NCBI GenBank assembly: GCA_020634395.1
Contig: JACKBU010000018.1
Location: 1-64,000, forward strand
DNA from: Ardenticatenaceae bacterium
Lineage (GTDB): Bacteria; Chloroflexota; Anaerolineae; Promineifilales; Promineifilaceae
Direction: 5' to 3'
DNA length: 64,000 bases
The notes under the pieces were generated by a model. That model was not told the origin of the DNA. It did no database searches and saw only the letters and a program-made list of their open reading frames with translations. The translations under genes and the position numbers were made by a program. Below are positions 41,495-48,628 of this stretch, one piece after another (within the stretch, counting starts at the first letter, position 1; every line of letters begins with the position of its first letter).

Positions 41495-41556
41495 ATGTCG
41501 AGGAAATAGCGGCCGTGGGACAACCTTATTGTGGCGGACTGCTGTGGAGGTGAACT

Positions 41557-42459
41557 ATGGGTTCTCGATACCGTTTCGTTTTGTTGCTCGGTGTGGTAGT
41601 CAGTGTGGGTTGGCTGTTAACAGCCTGTGTGCGCCCGGCGCCGGGCGGCGAGGGAACGCCGACGGCCGTTAGCGGGATTGACATGGGCGATCCGAACGTA
41701 GGCGGCGGGGTGGCGGGTGACATGCAGCCGACCGCGGGGACGCCGACAGAGGCGGCTTATCCAGCCGCGGGCGACGAATCCATGCCCGAGACGGTGCCAG
41801 CCACTACGGCAGCGACGGCCGTACCGGCAACCGCGACGGCCGCGCCAACAGCGGAAACGGCCGTGAGCGACGAAGCTACGCCGACAGCCACAACCGCCCC
41901 AACGGCCGTGCCATCAATGCCGACAGAAGCGCCGGCGGCTACTGCCGCCGCCGGGCAGGTTACTCATGTGGTGCAGCCGGGCGAAAATCTCTTCCGCATC
42001 GGCCTGCAGTACGGCATCTCCTGGGTGACGCTGGCTCAGTATAATGGCCTGAGCAACCCCAACGATATTTACGTGGGCCAGACACTGGTTATTCCGCCGG
42101 CCGGCGCAGCACCGCCGACGGCCACGGCGGCACCCCCCAGCAGCATCACCTATTACGAAGTCCAGCCGGGCGACAATTTATTCCGCATCGGCCAGAAATT
42201 TGGCATCAGCTGGGTGCAAATCGCTGAGGCCAACGGCCTGGTCAACCCCAACCAGATCACCGTGGGCCAGACGCTAAAAATCCCGGTGAATGCGCCGGGG
42301 CCGACGCCGGAATTCACCCACGTGGTGAAGCAGGGCGAAACCATTTTCCGCATTGCCGTGCAGTATGGTGTGCCCTGGCTGTCTATCGCCGAGGCCAATA
42401 ACATCCAATCACCGTACGTTATTTACGCCGGGCAAACGTTGATCATTCCTGGGAGTTAG
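41557..42459 (+). CDS. Lipoprotein with three LysM domains
   Basis: 300 aa. Signal peptide with lipobox LLTAC (Cys24), so a lipid-anchored surface protein. Residues of about 30-130 are a Thr/Ala/Pro-rich low-complexity linker containing several of the ACGGCCGT-encoded TAV tripeptides. Three LysM modules follow: THVVQPGENLFRIGLQYGIS, YYEVQPGDNLFRIGQKFGIS and THVVKQGETIFRIAVQYGVP, each ending in VGQTLxIP or AGQTLIIP. LysM binds N-acetylglucosamine polymers, here probably peptidoglycan or the exopolysaccharide. GGAGGTG precedes the ATG. Confidence 0.9.
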   Translation: MGSRYRFVLLLGVVVSVGWLLTACVRPAPGGEGTPTAVSGIDMGDPNVGGGVAGDMQPTAGTPTEAAYPAAGDESMPETVPATTAATAVPATATAAPTAETAVSDEATPTATTAPTAVPSMPTEAPAATAAAGQVTHVVQPGENLFRIGLQYGISWVTLAQYNGLSNPNDIYVGQTLVIPPAGAAPPTATAAPPSSITYYEVQPGDNLFRIGQKFGISWVQIAEANGLVNPNQITVGQTLKIPVNAPGPTPEFTHVVKQGETIFRIAVQYGVPWLSIAEANNIQSPYVIYAGQTLIIPGS

Positions 42460-42487
42460 GCCAGAATAGGGCTTGGCGCCCAAAGCA

Positions 42488-42519
42488 GTTGTGGACAACC
42501 AACTGCGGTTGTGGACAAC
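42488..42519. repeat. Two DnaA-box-like words in direct repeat
   Basis: GTTGTGGACAAC occurs at 42488-42499 and 42508-42519, 20 bases apart. Each contains TGTGGACAA, the complement of TTGTCCACA, the GC-rich form of the DnaA box. They lie between the LysM gene and threonine synthase, away from any origin-like gene order. Confidence 0.5.
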
Positions 42520-42548
42520 TGATCGAATCAATAACATTTTAAAGAGTC

Positions 42549-42575
42549 AGGCGCAGCGTAGTCTGCGCCTTTTTT
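42549..42575 (+). terminator. Rho-independent terminator just upstream of thrC
   Basis: Arms AGGCGCAG (42549-42556) and CTGCGCCT (42563-42570) followed by a run of T (to 42575). It ends only 16 bases before the thrC ATG, so it either closes the LysM transcript or acts as an attenuator in the thrC leader. Confidence 0.75.
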
Positions 42576-42591
42576 GTGCGAGGTGGCAAAC

Positions 42592-43647
42592 ATGAGTTGG
42601 CAAGGGGTTCTTCAAAAGTATCGCCGTTATTTGCCGTTTGGCGATGACGTGGACATTGTGACGTTAAACGAGGGCAACACGCCCTTGATTCGAGCTGACC
42701 GGCTGGCAGAGCAGATCGCGCCGCGTGCCGGGCTGAAGCTGTACCTGAAATATGAAGGGTTGAATCCCACCGGCTCGTTTAAGGATCGGGGCATGACGGC
42801 GGCCATCACCCAGGCGGTGCGTGAAGGAGCGAAGACAGTAATTTGCGCCAGTACGGGCAACACGGCCGCCAGCGCCGCGGCCTATGCGGCAAGGGCCGGG
42901 CTGCGCTGCCTGGTGCTGGTGCCGGAAGGCAAAATCGCCCTGGGCAAGCTGGCGGCCTCCCTGGCTTACGGGGCCGAAGTGATCAGCATTGACGGCTCGT
43001 TTGACGAGGGGCTGGATATGGTGCGGGAGATTGTGGAACGGCAGCCCATTGTCCTGGTCAATTCAATTAATCCCTGGCGGTTGGAAGGACAAAAGACGGG
43101 GGCGTTTGAAATTATCGATCAGCTTGACGGCCGTGCGCCAGACTGGCACTGTTTGCCGGTGGGCAACGCTGGCAACATTTCGGCTTATTGGATGGGGTAC
43201 CAGCAGTATGGCAAGGGCCTGCCGCGCATTTTGGGCGGGCAGGCGGCTGGCGCAGCGCCTATCGTGCTGGGCCGCGTGGTGGAAAAGCCGGAGACCCTGG
43301 CCACGGCGATTCGCATTGGCAACCCGGCGCGCTGGCGGCAGGCGTTGGAAGCGTTGGACGAGTCTGGGGGCATCATCACGGCCGTTACGGACGCCAAAAT
43401 TCTGGAGAGCTGGAAGCTGTTGGCCCGGCTGGAAGGCGTTTTTGTAGAACCGGCGTCCGCTACCGGTGTGGCGGCACTGAAGCAGCAAATCGAACAGGGC
43501 GAAATTGATCCGGCGGGGAAGACGGCCGTCTGCGTTCTTACCGGCCATGGCTTGAAGGATCCGGGAACGGCCGTAGACCAGGCAGCACCCCCGCAGGCTT
43601 TGCCGGCGAATGTTGAAGCCCTGGAAGCATATTTGGAAGGGAACTAA
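42592..43647 (+). CDS. thrC: Threonine synthase
   Basis: 351 aa PLP enzyme from ATG 42592 with GAGGTGG upstream (TTG 42574 lies in the terminator tail). It converts O-phosphohomoserine to threonine. TLNEGNTPLIRADRLAEQI, the PLP lysine in NPTGSFKDRGMTAAI, CASTGNTAASAAAYAARAGL, LVPEGKIALGKLA, LPVGNAGNISAYWMGY and PASATGVAALKQQI identify the bacterial short-form threonine synthase. No other threonine genes are near. Confidence 0.93.
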   Translation: MSWQGVLQKYRRYLPFGDDVDIVTLNEGNTPLIRADRLAEQIAPRAGLKLYLKYEGLNPTGSFKDRGMTAAITQAVREGAKTVICASTGNTAASAAAYAARAGLRCLVLVPEGKIALGKLAASLAYGAEVISIDGSFDEGLDMVREIVERQPIVLVNSINPWRLEGQKTGAFEIIDQLDGRAPDWHCLPVGNAGNISAYWMGYQQYGKGLPRILGGQAAGAAPIVLGRVVEKPETLATAIRIGNPARWRQALEALDESGGIITAVTDAKILESWKLLARLEGVFVEPASATGVAALKQQIEQGEIDPAGKTAVCVLTGHGLKDPGTAVDQAAPPQALPANVEALEAYLEGN

Positions 43648-43683
43648 AGGCTGAGGTCGGAAAATAGAATCATATTCCGGTCC

Positions 43684-44484
43684 CTACTCGCCAACCGCCA
43701 GGAAGTCGGCCTGAATCCAGCCTACTTCGCCCAGGACCGTACTGACTTCTTGCCAGAGGATGCCGCCGCGGTTGGCGTGGCCGGCCAGTAGAATGACGGT
43801 GTCGCCGTCGTTGAGGATGGTCAGATTTTGCCCGTCGGGTGAGCGGCGCAGCCAGACCGTGCCGCCGCCCAAATCAATGACGGCCGTTTCTCCTTCAATG
43901 GGCGTAGGCGTCAGGGTAGGTGTCGGCGTCTGGGTGGGCGTTGCTGTGGGTGTGCTGGTGGGTGAGGGGGTTGGCGTAGAGGTGTCGGGCACGGTCGTGG
44001 GGGAGGCGGCTGGTCCGGGAACGGCCGTGCCCGGGGTCGTTTCCAGCGTGCCTGTGATCACGTCGGCGGCTGTCGTGGGGTTATTGGACGTGTTGGCGCC
44101 AGGGGGCGGGCCGCCAAATGCGCCGCTGGCCGGCGTGAGTGAAGTGGGGCGGGTGGCTGTAACGGTTCCGGGTGTTTCTACGGCGCCGCCAATAACTTCC
44201 AGTCCGTTCTCCTCCGGGGTGGGGGAGACTTGAGCGAGGGGCGTGGAAACGGCCGTGGCATTCGGGCCAAGCGGCACGCCGGCCAGAAAAAAGCCGAAAG
44301 CCAGAAGCATCAGGGCAAAGCCGTAGCCCGTAAACATGCGTGCTCGCAGGTCTAACCGGTAGCCGGCCAAGCGGGTGCGCGCCAGAAATTTGGGCGATTG
44401 GGCGATAAGCGCCAGCCCTACAAAAAGCAAGGCTCCCAGCGAGCTAAGGCCCATGCCCCATAAAGTCCAGAGTGGAAAACCCAT
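43684..44484 (-). CDS. Membrane protein with Pro/Thr linker and SH3-like domain
   Basis: 266 aa from the Met of MGFPLWTLWGMG (44484); the longer frame would overlap the tRNA terminator. Two N-terminal transmembrane helices (LWGMGLSSLGALLFVGLALI; MFTGYGFALMLLAFGFFLAG) precede a long Thr/Pro/Ala low-complexity linker (about residues 85-195, repeated TPTPT units). A C-terminal bacterial SH3-like domain follows (VWLRRSPDGQNLTILNDGDT, VILLAGHANRGGILWQEV, VGWIQADFLA). The domain is expected outside the cell and may contact the wall. Separated from convergent thrC by 36 bases. Confidence 0.8.
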   Translation of the reverse strand: MGFPLWTLWGMGLSSLGALLFVGLALIAQSPKFLARTRLAGYRLDLRARMFTGYGFALMLLAFGFFLAGVPLGPNATAVSTPLAQVSPTPEENGLEVIGGAVETPGTVTATRPTSLTPASGAFGGPPPGANTSNNPTTAADVITGTLETTPGTAVPGPAASPTTVPDTSTPTPSPTSTPTATPTQTPTPTLTPTPIEGETAVIDLGGGTVWLRRSPDGQNLTILNDGDTVILLAGHANRGGILWQEVSTVLGEVGWIQADFLAVGE

Positions 44485-44620
44485 GTGGGCGATTATAACA
44501 CTTTCGCCAAAAGTACTAAAAGGCGGCTGCGCGAAGGGGTCGTGCCCTCCCTGCGGATAAATATGTGACTTTTCAACATAGAAGGAAATTTGCCAGCACA
44601 GTTGGCTTGGCGCCCAAAAA

Positions 44621-44654
44621 CAAAAGTCCCAAACCCGAAGATTTAGGACTTTTG
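44621..44654 (-). terminator. Terminator of tRNA-Lys
   Basis: Read on the minus strand, CAAAAGTCC pairs with GGACTTTTG across a 16-base loop, and a T-rich TTTTTGGG follows. It begins about 25 bases after the tRNA 3' end. Confidence 0.65.
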
Positions 44655-44677
44655 GGCCTGTTTGCCCGCTAGTTATA

Positions 44678-44750
44678 TGGGTCATAGAGGATTCGAACCT
44701 CTGACCAATGGATTAAAAGTCCACTGCTCTGCCAGCTGAGCTAATGACCC
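44678..44750 (-). tRNA. tRNA-Lys (TTT anticodon)
   Basis: The minus strand folds into a cloverleaf of 73 bases including the discriminator A. The acceptor stem is GGGTCAT / ATGACCC, the D arm GCTC AGCTGGCA GAGC, the anticodon arm GTGGA CTTTTAA TCCAT with TTT in the loop, and the T arm AGAGG TTCGAAT CCTCT. CCA is not encoded. A consensus promoter lies upstream and a terminator downstream. Confidence 0.97.
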
Positions 44751-44762
44751 GAAGCGGTGGGA

Positions 44763-44791
44763 ATTATAGCTCCGGGCAGGAACCTGTGCAA
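44763..44791 (-). promoter_or_regulatory. Promoter of tRNA-Lys
   Basis: On the minus strand: TTGCAC (44786-44791), exactly 17 bases, TATAAT (44763-44768). The tRNA starts 12 bases after the -10 box, an ideal distance. Confidence 0.85.
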
Positions 44792-44852
44792 GAAAGAAAG
44801 CCCTTAACTTAAGTCCTTTATCTTATAGTTCTATGATAGCAGTCAGGCCCGG

Positions 44853-44881
44853 TTGCAACACCTAGATCGCTGGTCTATAAT
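44853..44881 (+). promoter_or_regulatory. lepB: Promoter of lepB
   Basis: TTGCAA (44853-44858), 17 bases, TATAAT (44876-44881). It would give a leader of about 40 bases before the signal peptidase ATG, and it diverges from the tRNA-Lys promoter. Confidence 0.82.
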
Positions 44882-44929
44882 TTGTCATTATATTTTAGGG
44901 TAGAAATACCTTTGCAAGGTAACCGTTTT

Positions 44930-45529
44930 ATGGCCGTAGCAGAATCTGGCTCTTCGACCCCCCAATCTATTCCCGAAAGAATCTCTGAAACTGAGTTACG
45001 TCAGCCTACCGAAACGATTGTGCGTGAAATTATCGAGACCCTGTTGCTGACCTTTTTCATCTTCTGGCTGGTGAACGGCTTGATCGGGCGTTATCGTATT
45101 GACGGCAGTAGTATGAACCCTACCTTGCAAAATGGTCAATACCTTATCATTAATAACATCAGCTATTATCTCAGCGAACCCCAACATGGCGATGTAATTG
45201 TTTTCCATCATCCCAAAAGTGATTTGAATCTCATCAAACGTGTCATTGGTTTACCTGGCGACCAGATTGAAATTAGCAATGAACAGGTAAAAGTGAATGG
45301 CGTTGTTTTGGATGAGCCATACATTGCAGAAGAACCACAGTACACTTACAGTGCTGTTGTACCGGAAGGCGAATATTTTGTGCTGGGTGATAACCGCAAT
45401 AATTCCAGCGACTCTCATTCGTGGTCGTTTTTGCCAGAGGAAAATATTGTGGGGAAGGCCATGGTTATTTATTGGCCGCCCAGTGACTGGGAAGCCGTGC
45501 CACATTATGGATTCCAAAACGATAACTGA
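44930..45529 (+). CDS. lepB: Signal peptidase I
   Basis: 199 aa from ATG 44930 (AAGGT upstream). One N-terminal membrane helix (ETLLLTFFIFWLVNGLIG) is followed by the catalytic Ser in IDGSSMNPTLQNGQYL and the catalytic Lys in LIKRVIGLPGDQIEI. Box E is YFVLGDNRNNSSDSHSWSF. It cleaves Sec and Tat signal peptides at the outer face of the membrane. The gene has its own consensus promoter. A small zinc-ribbon gene overlaps its 3' end. Confidence 0.95.
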   Translation: MAVAESGSSTPQSIPERISETELRQPTETIVREIIETLLLTFFIFWLVNGLIGRYRIDGSSMNPTLQNGQYLIINNISYYLSEPQHGDVIVFHHPKSDLNLIKRVIGLPGDQIEISNEQVKVNGVVLDEPYIAEEPQYTYSAVVPEGEYFVLGDNRNNSSDSHSWSFLPEENIVGKAMVIYWPPSDWEAVPHYGFQNDN

Positions 45530-45806
45530 GTCGGCAGCAGAGCCATGTGAACAGTGTCGTATAGGACATTGCCAGCCTACGAAAGCCCCTTATATCTATT
45601 GGATAAAAAAGCAGGTACTGGTGTTTCCCAATGCACCAGCTTATTGTTGTGACATTTGCGGCCAACTGCAGTATGATGCCGGTTTTTTGGCGACGCTGGA
45701 GATGATGCTGCAGGAACTGGAATTTGGTATGCAGCTTGATAAGCTGCCCAAATCGGTGGCGCAGCCGGATGTGGCAAGCCAGTGGCAGCCTACGCGCGGC
45801 CGTTAA
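45507..45806 (+). CDS. Small YgiT-type zinc-finger protein
   Basis: 99 aa from ATG 45507, overlapping the lepB stop by 23 bases. Two cysteine pairs (PCEQCRIGHC and YCCDICGQLQYD) enclose about 35 residues, the layout of YgiT/MqsA N-terminal zinc domains, followed by a helix (LATLEMMLQELEFGMQL). No helix-turn-helix part and no adjacent MqsR-type toxin are seen. The zinc-binding role is inferred from the cysteines; function unknown. Confidence 0.72.
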   Translation: MDSKTITESAAEPCEQCRIGHCQPTKAPYIYWIKKQVLVFPNAPAYCCDICGQLQYDAGFLATLEMMLQELEFGMQLDKLPKSVAQPDVASQWQPTRGR

Positions 45807-45850
45807 AATCGCGGGGATGCTGTTGTTTGGGCGTTGCCCTCTTTGCTGTG

Positions 45851-45859
45851 TTATCCACA
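45851..45859 (+). other. Perfect DnaA box
   Basis: TTATCCACA in the 108-bp spacer after the zinc-finger gene. It is a single copy with no cluster of further boxes in this spacer, so a titration site or chance match is more likely than an origin. Confidence 0.4.
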
Positions 45860-45914
45860 TTGAACCGAAGTTTGCCCGGCTTTTGGGCATTTTGGCTTAG
45901 ATCGTTAACCAATT

Positions 45915-46805
45915 GTGCCAAGCAATATGACGCCAGCAACTGAAGCAAAAAGAAAACAGTTCCAGGATTTTATCCAGAGGGTGTTGGCGCCAGAAACGGC
46001 CGTGCGCGGCGTTGTCGGCATTGGCAGTCTGGCTTCCGGCCACATGCGCGCGGATTCCGACTTTGACGCCATCATTTTTTTGGAGCCGTTTGATTTGTAC
46101 ATCGTTCCCGCTGAGGCCGTCTGGCAGCCAGCTGAGGATGCTTTTTACAGTATTTTTGATCCAGCCCACAAACGTGGCGGGTTACAGTTCGATTTTGTTC
46201 GCCTCCCGCTTTCCCAATGGGCGGCGTCTGATTTTGTCTGGCCGGAGGGGAGACGGGCGGAACTGAGCCAGGGTTGGATCGCTTATGATCCCGATGGTGA
46301 AGTTGCTGGCCTGATTGCCCAAAAGACCACCTATGACGATGACCTGCGTTTGCATCGTCTCGATGAGGCGATCGTCTGGCTGGATCAGTTGCTGGGCAGC
46401 GACACGCCGGAGAAGGTATGGCAGGCTCTGGGGCCGCTGGTAGCCCACGATCGACTTCAGGCTGCCTACCGTCATCTGGTAGAGGCATTGTTTGCTTATA
46501 ATCGCCAATGGCTGGTTTGGCGCAACCGCGAGATGAATCATCTGCTCCGGTTGAACTGGCTGCCGGCAGATTTTGCGGCACGCGCAGCCACGGCCGTTAC
46601 CGCTCCCGACGCTACCCAGGCCGGTTATCTGCAACGGGTAGAAACGCTTCGGGCTTTATTTAAAGATTTACTGGCCGAACTGATCGCCAACGGCGATTAT
46701 TCCTATACCCCGATAGACCAGGCCTTCATGCGTCTGCACGAAGAGCCGGGCCGCTCCTGGAACATCGAGGAATGGAATAAGTTCCGGATGGCCCGAAAAC
46801 TGTAA
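45915..46805 (+). CDS. Nucleotidyltransferase (ANT/KNTase-like fold)
   Basis: 296 aa from GTG 45915 (ATG 45927 is equally possible; no ribosome site decides). VVGIGSLASGHMRADSDFDA has the G-S-x-x-x-G and D-x-D metal-binding pattern of the polymerase-beta superfamily. The helical C-terminal domain (from about residue 140, ATTYDDDLRLHRLDEAIVWL-like segment) resembles streptomycin and kanamycin nucleotidyltransferases. It may adenylylate a small molecule, but the substrate cannot be told, and many such genes are unrelated to drug resistance. Confidence 0.72.
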   Translation: MPSNMTPATEAKRKQFQDFIQRVLAPETAVRGVVGIGSLASGHMRADSDFDAIIFLEPFDLYIVPAEAVWQPAEDAFYSIFDPAHKRGGLQFDFVRLPLSQWAASDFVWPEGRRAELSQGWIAYDPDGEVAGLIAQKTTYDDDLRLHRLDEAIVWLDQLLGSDTPEKVWQALGPLVAHDRLQAAYRHLVEALFAYNRQWLVWRNREMNHLLRLNWLPADFAARAATAVTAPDATQAGYLQRVETLRALFKDLLAELIANGDYSYTPIDQAFMRLHEEPGRSWNIEEWNKFRMARKL

Positions 46806-46855
46806 AATTTGTTATTATTGGGAAAACAGAGATAGATGCTGCGAAGGAGTCATCT

Positions 46856-47386
46856 ATGGGAAGCACGCACTTTGGTCGGAACCAACTCATCAGCGTAGAC
46901 TTGTTTACGGATGCCTATCGCGTGACCGGGCGTGTATTGGTCGGCACCGGTGGCATCCATGCCGAGCTTGCCAATCCCAATTCTGATTTCCTGGAACTCC
47001 AAGACGCCTACGTTTCGCGCATTCACCAGCCAGGCGAAATTATATCTCACTACAAAGTTGCCGCTTTCCGAAAAGACAACATCAACTTTATCGTACTGCA
47101 AGATCGCCGCGAAGGAATTCCTGTAGGAACGCAGCACGGCCGTTCCGTCTTCACGCGCGGCCGTTCCCTTAGCGTCTTTTTAACCGTGCCTTCCTTTGAA
47201 GTTGCCGGCGAAATCATGCATGATGGCAAAATTGCGCCCAGAGAAATCCTGGTTCAATCCATCGGCCGTTTCCTCCTGGTGTTTTCGGCCAAAGCATCGG
47301 CTTCGCTCTATCCCGAAATTTCCTACAGCGGCGACCTCATTCTGATTCACAAAGAACGTATCGGCATATTCTGCCTGGGAACCTGA
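46856..47386 (+). CDS. Conserved-looking hypothetical protein
   Basis: 176 aa from ATG 46856 with GAAGGAG seven bases upstream. Predicted all-beta, soluble. The first half (ITVDLFTDAYRVTGRVLVGT-like start ISVDLFTDAYRVTGRV, then FLELQDAYVSRIHQPGEI and FIVLQDRREGIPV) and second half (LSVFLTVPSFEVAGEIMHDG, ILVQSIGRFLLVFSA) look like two similar beta units. I do not recognise the family. It precedes the response-regulator fusion by 100 bases and has its own ribosome site of the same type. Confidence 0.7.
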   Translation: MGSTHFGRNQLISVDLFTDAYRVTGRVLVGTGGIHAELANPNSDFLELQDAYVSRIHQPGEIISHYKVAAFRKDNINFIVLQDRREGIPVGTQHGRSVFTRGRSLSVFLTVPSFEVAGEIMHDGKIAPREILVQSIGRFLLVFSAKASASLYPEISYSGDLILIHKERIGIFCLGT

Positions 47387-47404
47387 TCTACTCACGCGCT
47401 GTTA

Positions 47405-47433
47405 TTTCCATATGAGCGTATCTATGCTATCAT
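47405..47433 (+). promoter_or_regulatory. Possible promoter of the response-regulator fusion
   Basis: TTTCCA, 17 bases, TATCAT; four and five matches to the two consensus boxes. The gene starts about 50 bases after the predicted transcript start. Confidence 0.35.
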
Positions 47434-47488
47434 GAGCCCATCGCCCGATTTGTGAACTACGGACAAAAGGAACGAAGGAGTCAGAAGA

Positions 47489-48622
47489 GTGGCGAGGATT
47501 TATGTAATTGATGATGATGAGCAGCTCTTGCGCATGGTGGGTTTGATGCTGGATCGCGGCGGTCATGCCACCACACTCATCAATGATCCCGTTGAAGGCC
47601 TGGAACAGATAAAACAAAACAAACCAGACCTCCTCGTTCTCGATGTGATGATGCCCGACATGAGCGGGCACGACATCGCCCGCCAGATTCGTGCGCAAAA
47701 AGGGTTGGAAAGCCTGCCAATTCTCATTCTCACCGCCCGTTCCCAAGAAGTCGATCGCGCTACAGCCCTCAAAAGCGGCGCCGATGATTATCTTAGCAAG
47801 CCAGTTACCTCCCAAGAATTGATTGAGCGGGTGGACAACCTGCTGCACAAGCGTGAAAATCGCACCCGGCCAGAACAAGGAATTCTGATTGTCATGTTTG
47901 GGATGCGCGGGGGCGTGGGGCAGACGACGTTGGCTGTTAACCTGGCCAGCGCGCTGCGCCGCTTATCCCAAGAAGAGGTATGCCTGGTTGATTTGTCGCC
48001 CTCCGGGGGGCAGGCGGCCATGCACCTGCGCTTGCAGGCCCGCACTACCTGGGCTGATTTGCCTACGGCCAGTGAACTGGACTGGTCTGTTTTCAAGGAA
48101 AAGCTGACCATTCATCCATCGGGTTTGCGTCTGCTGGCTGCCCCGTCTGTACCGCAGTCGGCGACAGAACCGGCGCCTGAACTGGTGGAAGCGTTTTTAC
48201 CGCTGTTGCAGGGGCAGATGACGTTTACAGTGGTTGATATGCCGCGTGTGTTTAGCCCTACGTTTACGGCCGTTCTGGAAGCCGCCGACATTGCCTTGCA
48301 TGTGTTAGCTGCCGACGTGGTTTCCGTGCAAACGGCCGTGCAAGTCGACCGGCTGCTCAGCAAAACAGGCATCAGCTTCCGCCAGAAGAGCTACGTTCTC
48401 AACCACATCCAGCCCGAGGCCGAACTCCCCCAAACTACCGTGGAACGCGGTCTCAACGCCCGCGTCGCCTCTAAAATCAACTTCGATCCCAATCAATCTC
48501 GCGCTCTGGCTCAGGGCGTTCCCCTTACTCTGACCTCCGCCAAATCCCCCCTGCCGACCATGATGAATCGCATGGCCGAAGTCATCTGGCAGCGCGTCGT
48601 CAACGCCGCTGCCAAAAAATAG
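47489..48622 (+). CDS. Response regulator fused to a MinD/CpaE-like domain with degenerate P-loop
   Basis: 377 aa from GTG 47489 (GAAGGAG upstream). Residues 1-125 are a receiver domain: acidic pair DDDE near 9-12, phospho-acceptor Asp in LLVLDVMMPDMSG, LTARS and the Lys of LSKPV. Residues of about 132-377 are a ParA/MinD fold as in CpaE/TadZ. The deviant Walker A reads MRGGVGQTT, so both conserved lysines are replaced (Arg140, Gln145), while the Walker A' Asp (VDLSPSGGQ) and Walker B (FTVVDMPR) remain. This suggests an ATP-binding-deficient scaffold, as in TadZ-type polar localisers. No pilus genes are adjacent. Confidence 0.87.
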   Translation: MARIYVIDDDEQLLRMVGLMLDRGGHATTLINDPVEGLEQIKQNKPDLLVLDVMMPDMSGHDIARQIRAQKGLESLPILILTARSQEVDRATALKSGADDYLSKPVTSQELIERVDNLLHKRENRTRPEQGILIVMFGMRGGVGQTTLAVNLASALRRLSQEEVCLVDLSPSGGQAAMHLRLQARTTWADLPTASELDWSVFKEKLTIHPSGLRLLAAPSVPQSATEPAPELVEAFLPLLQGQMTFTVVDMPRVFSPTFTAVLEAADIALHVLAADVVSVQTAVQVDRLLSKTGISFRQKSYVLNHIQPEAELPQTTVERGLNARVASKINFDPNQSRALAQGVPLTLTSAKSPLPTMMNRMAEVIWQRVVNAAAKK

Positions 48623-48628
48623 CCCCCC

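Noticed and set aside
42488..45859. Possible replication origin near the DnaA-box-like words
   Set aside because: Only three scattered boxes over 3.4 kb, no dnaA, dnaN or gyr genes, and no AT-rich unwinding region.
45915..46805. Calling the nucleotidyltransferase an aminoglycoside-resistance gene
   Set aside because: The fold motif is present, but nothing in the sequence fixes the substrate, and it is 8 kb from the Rmt-like genes with no operon link.
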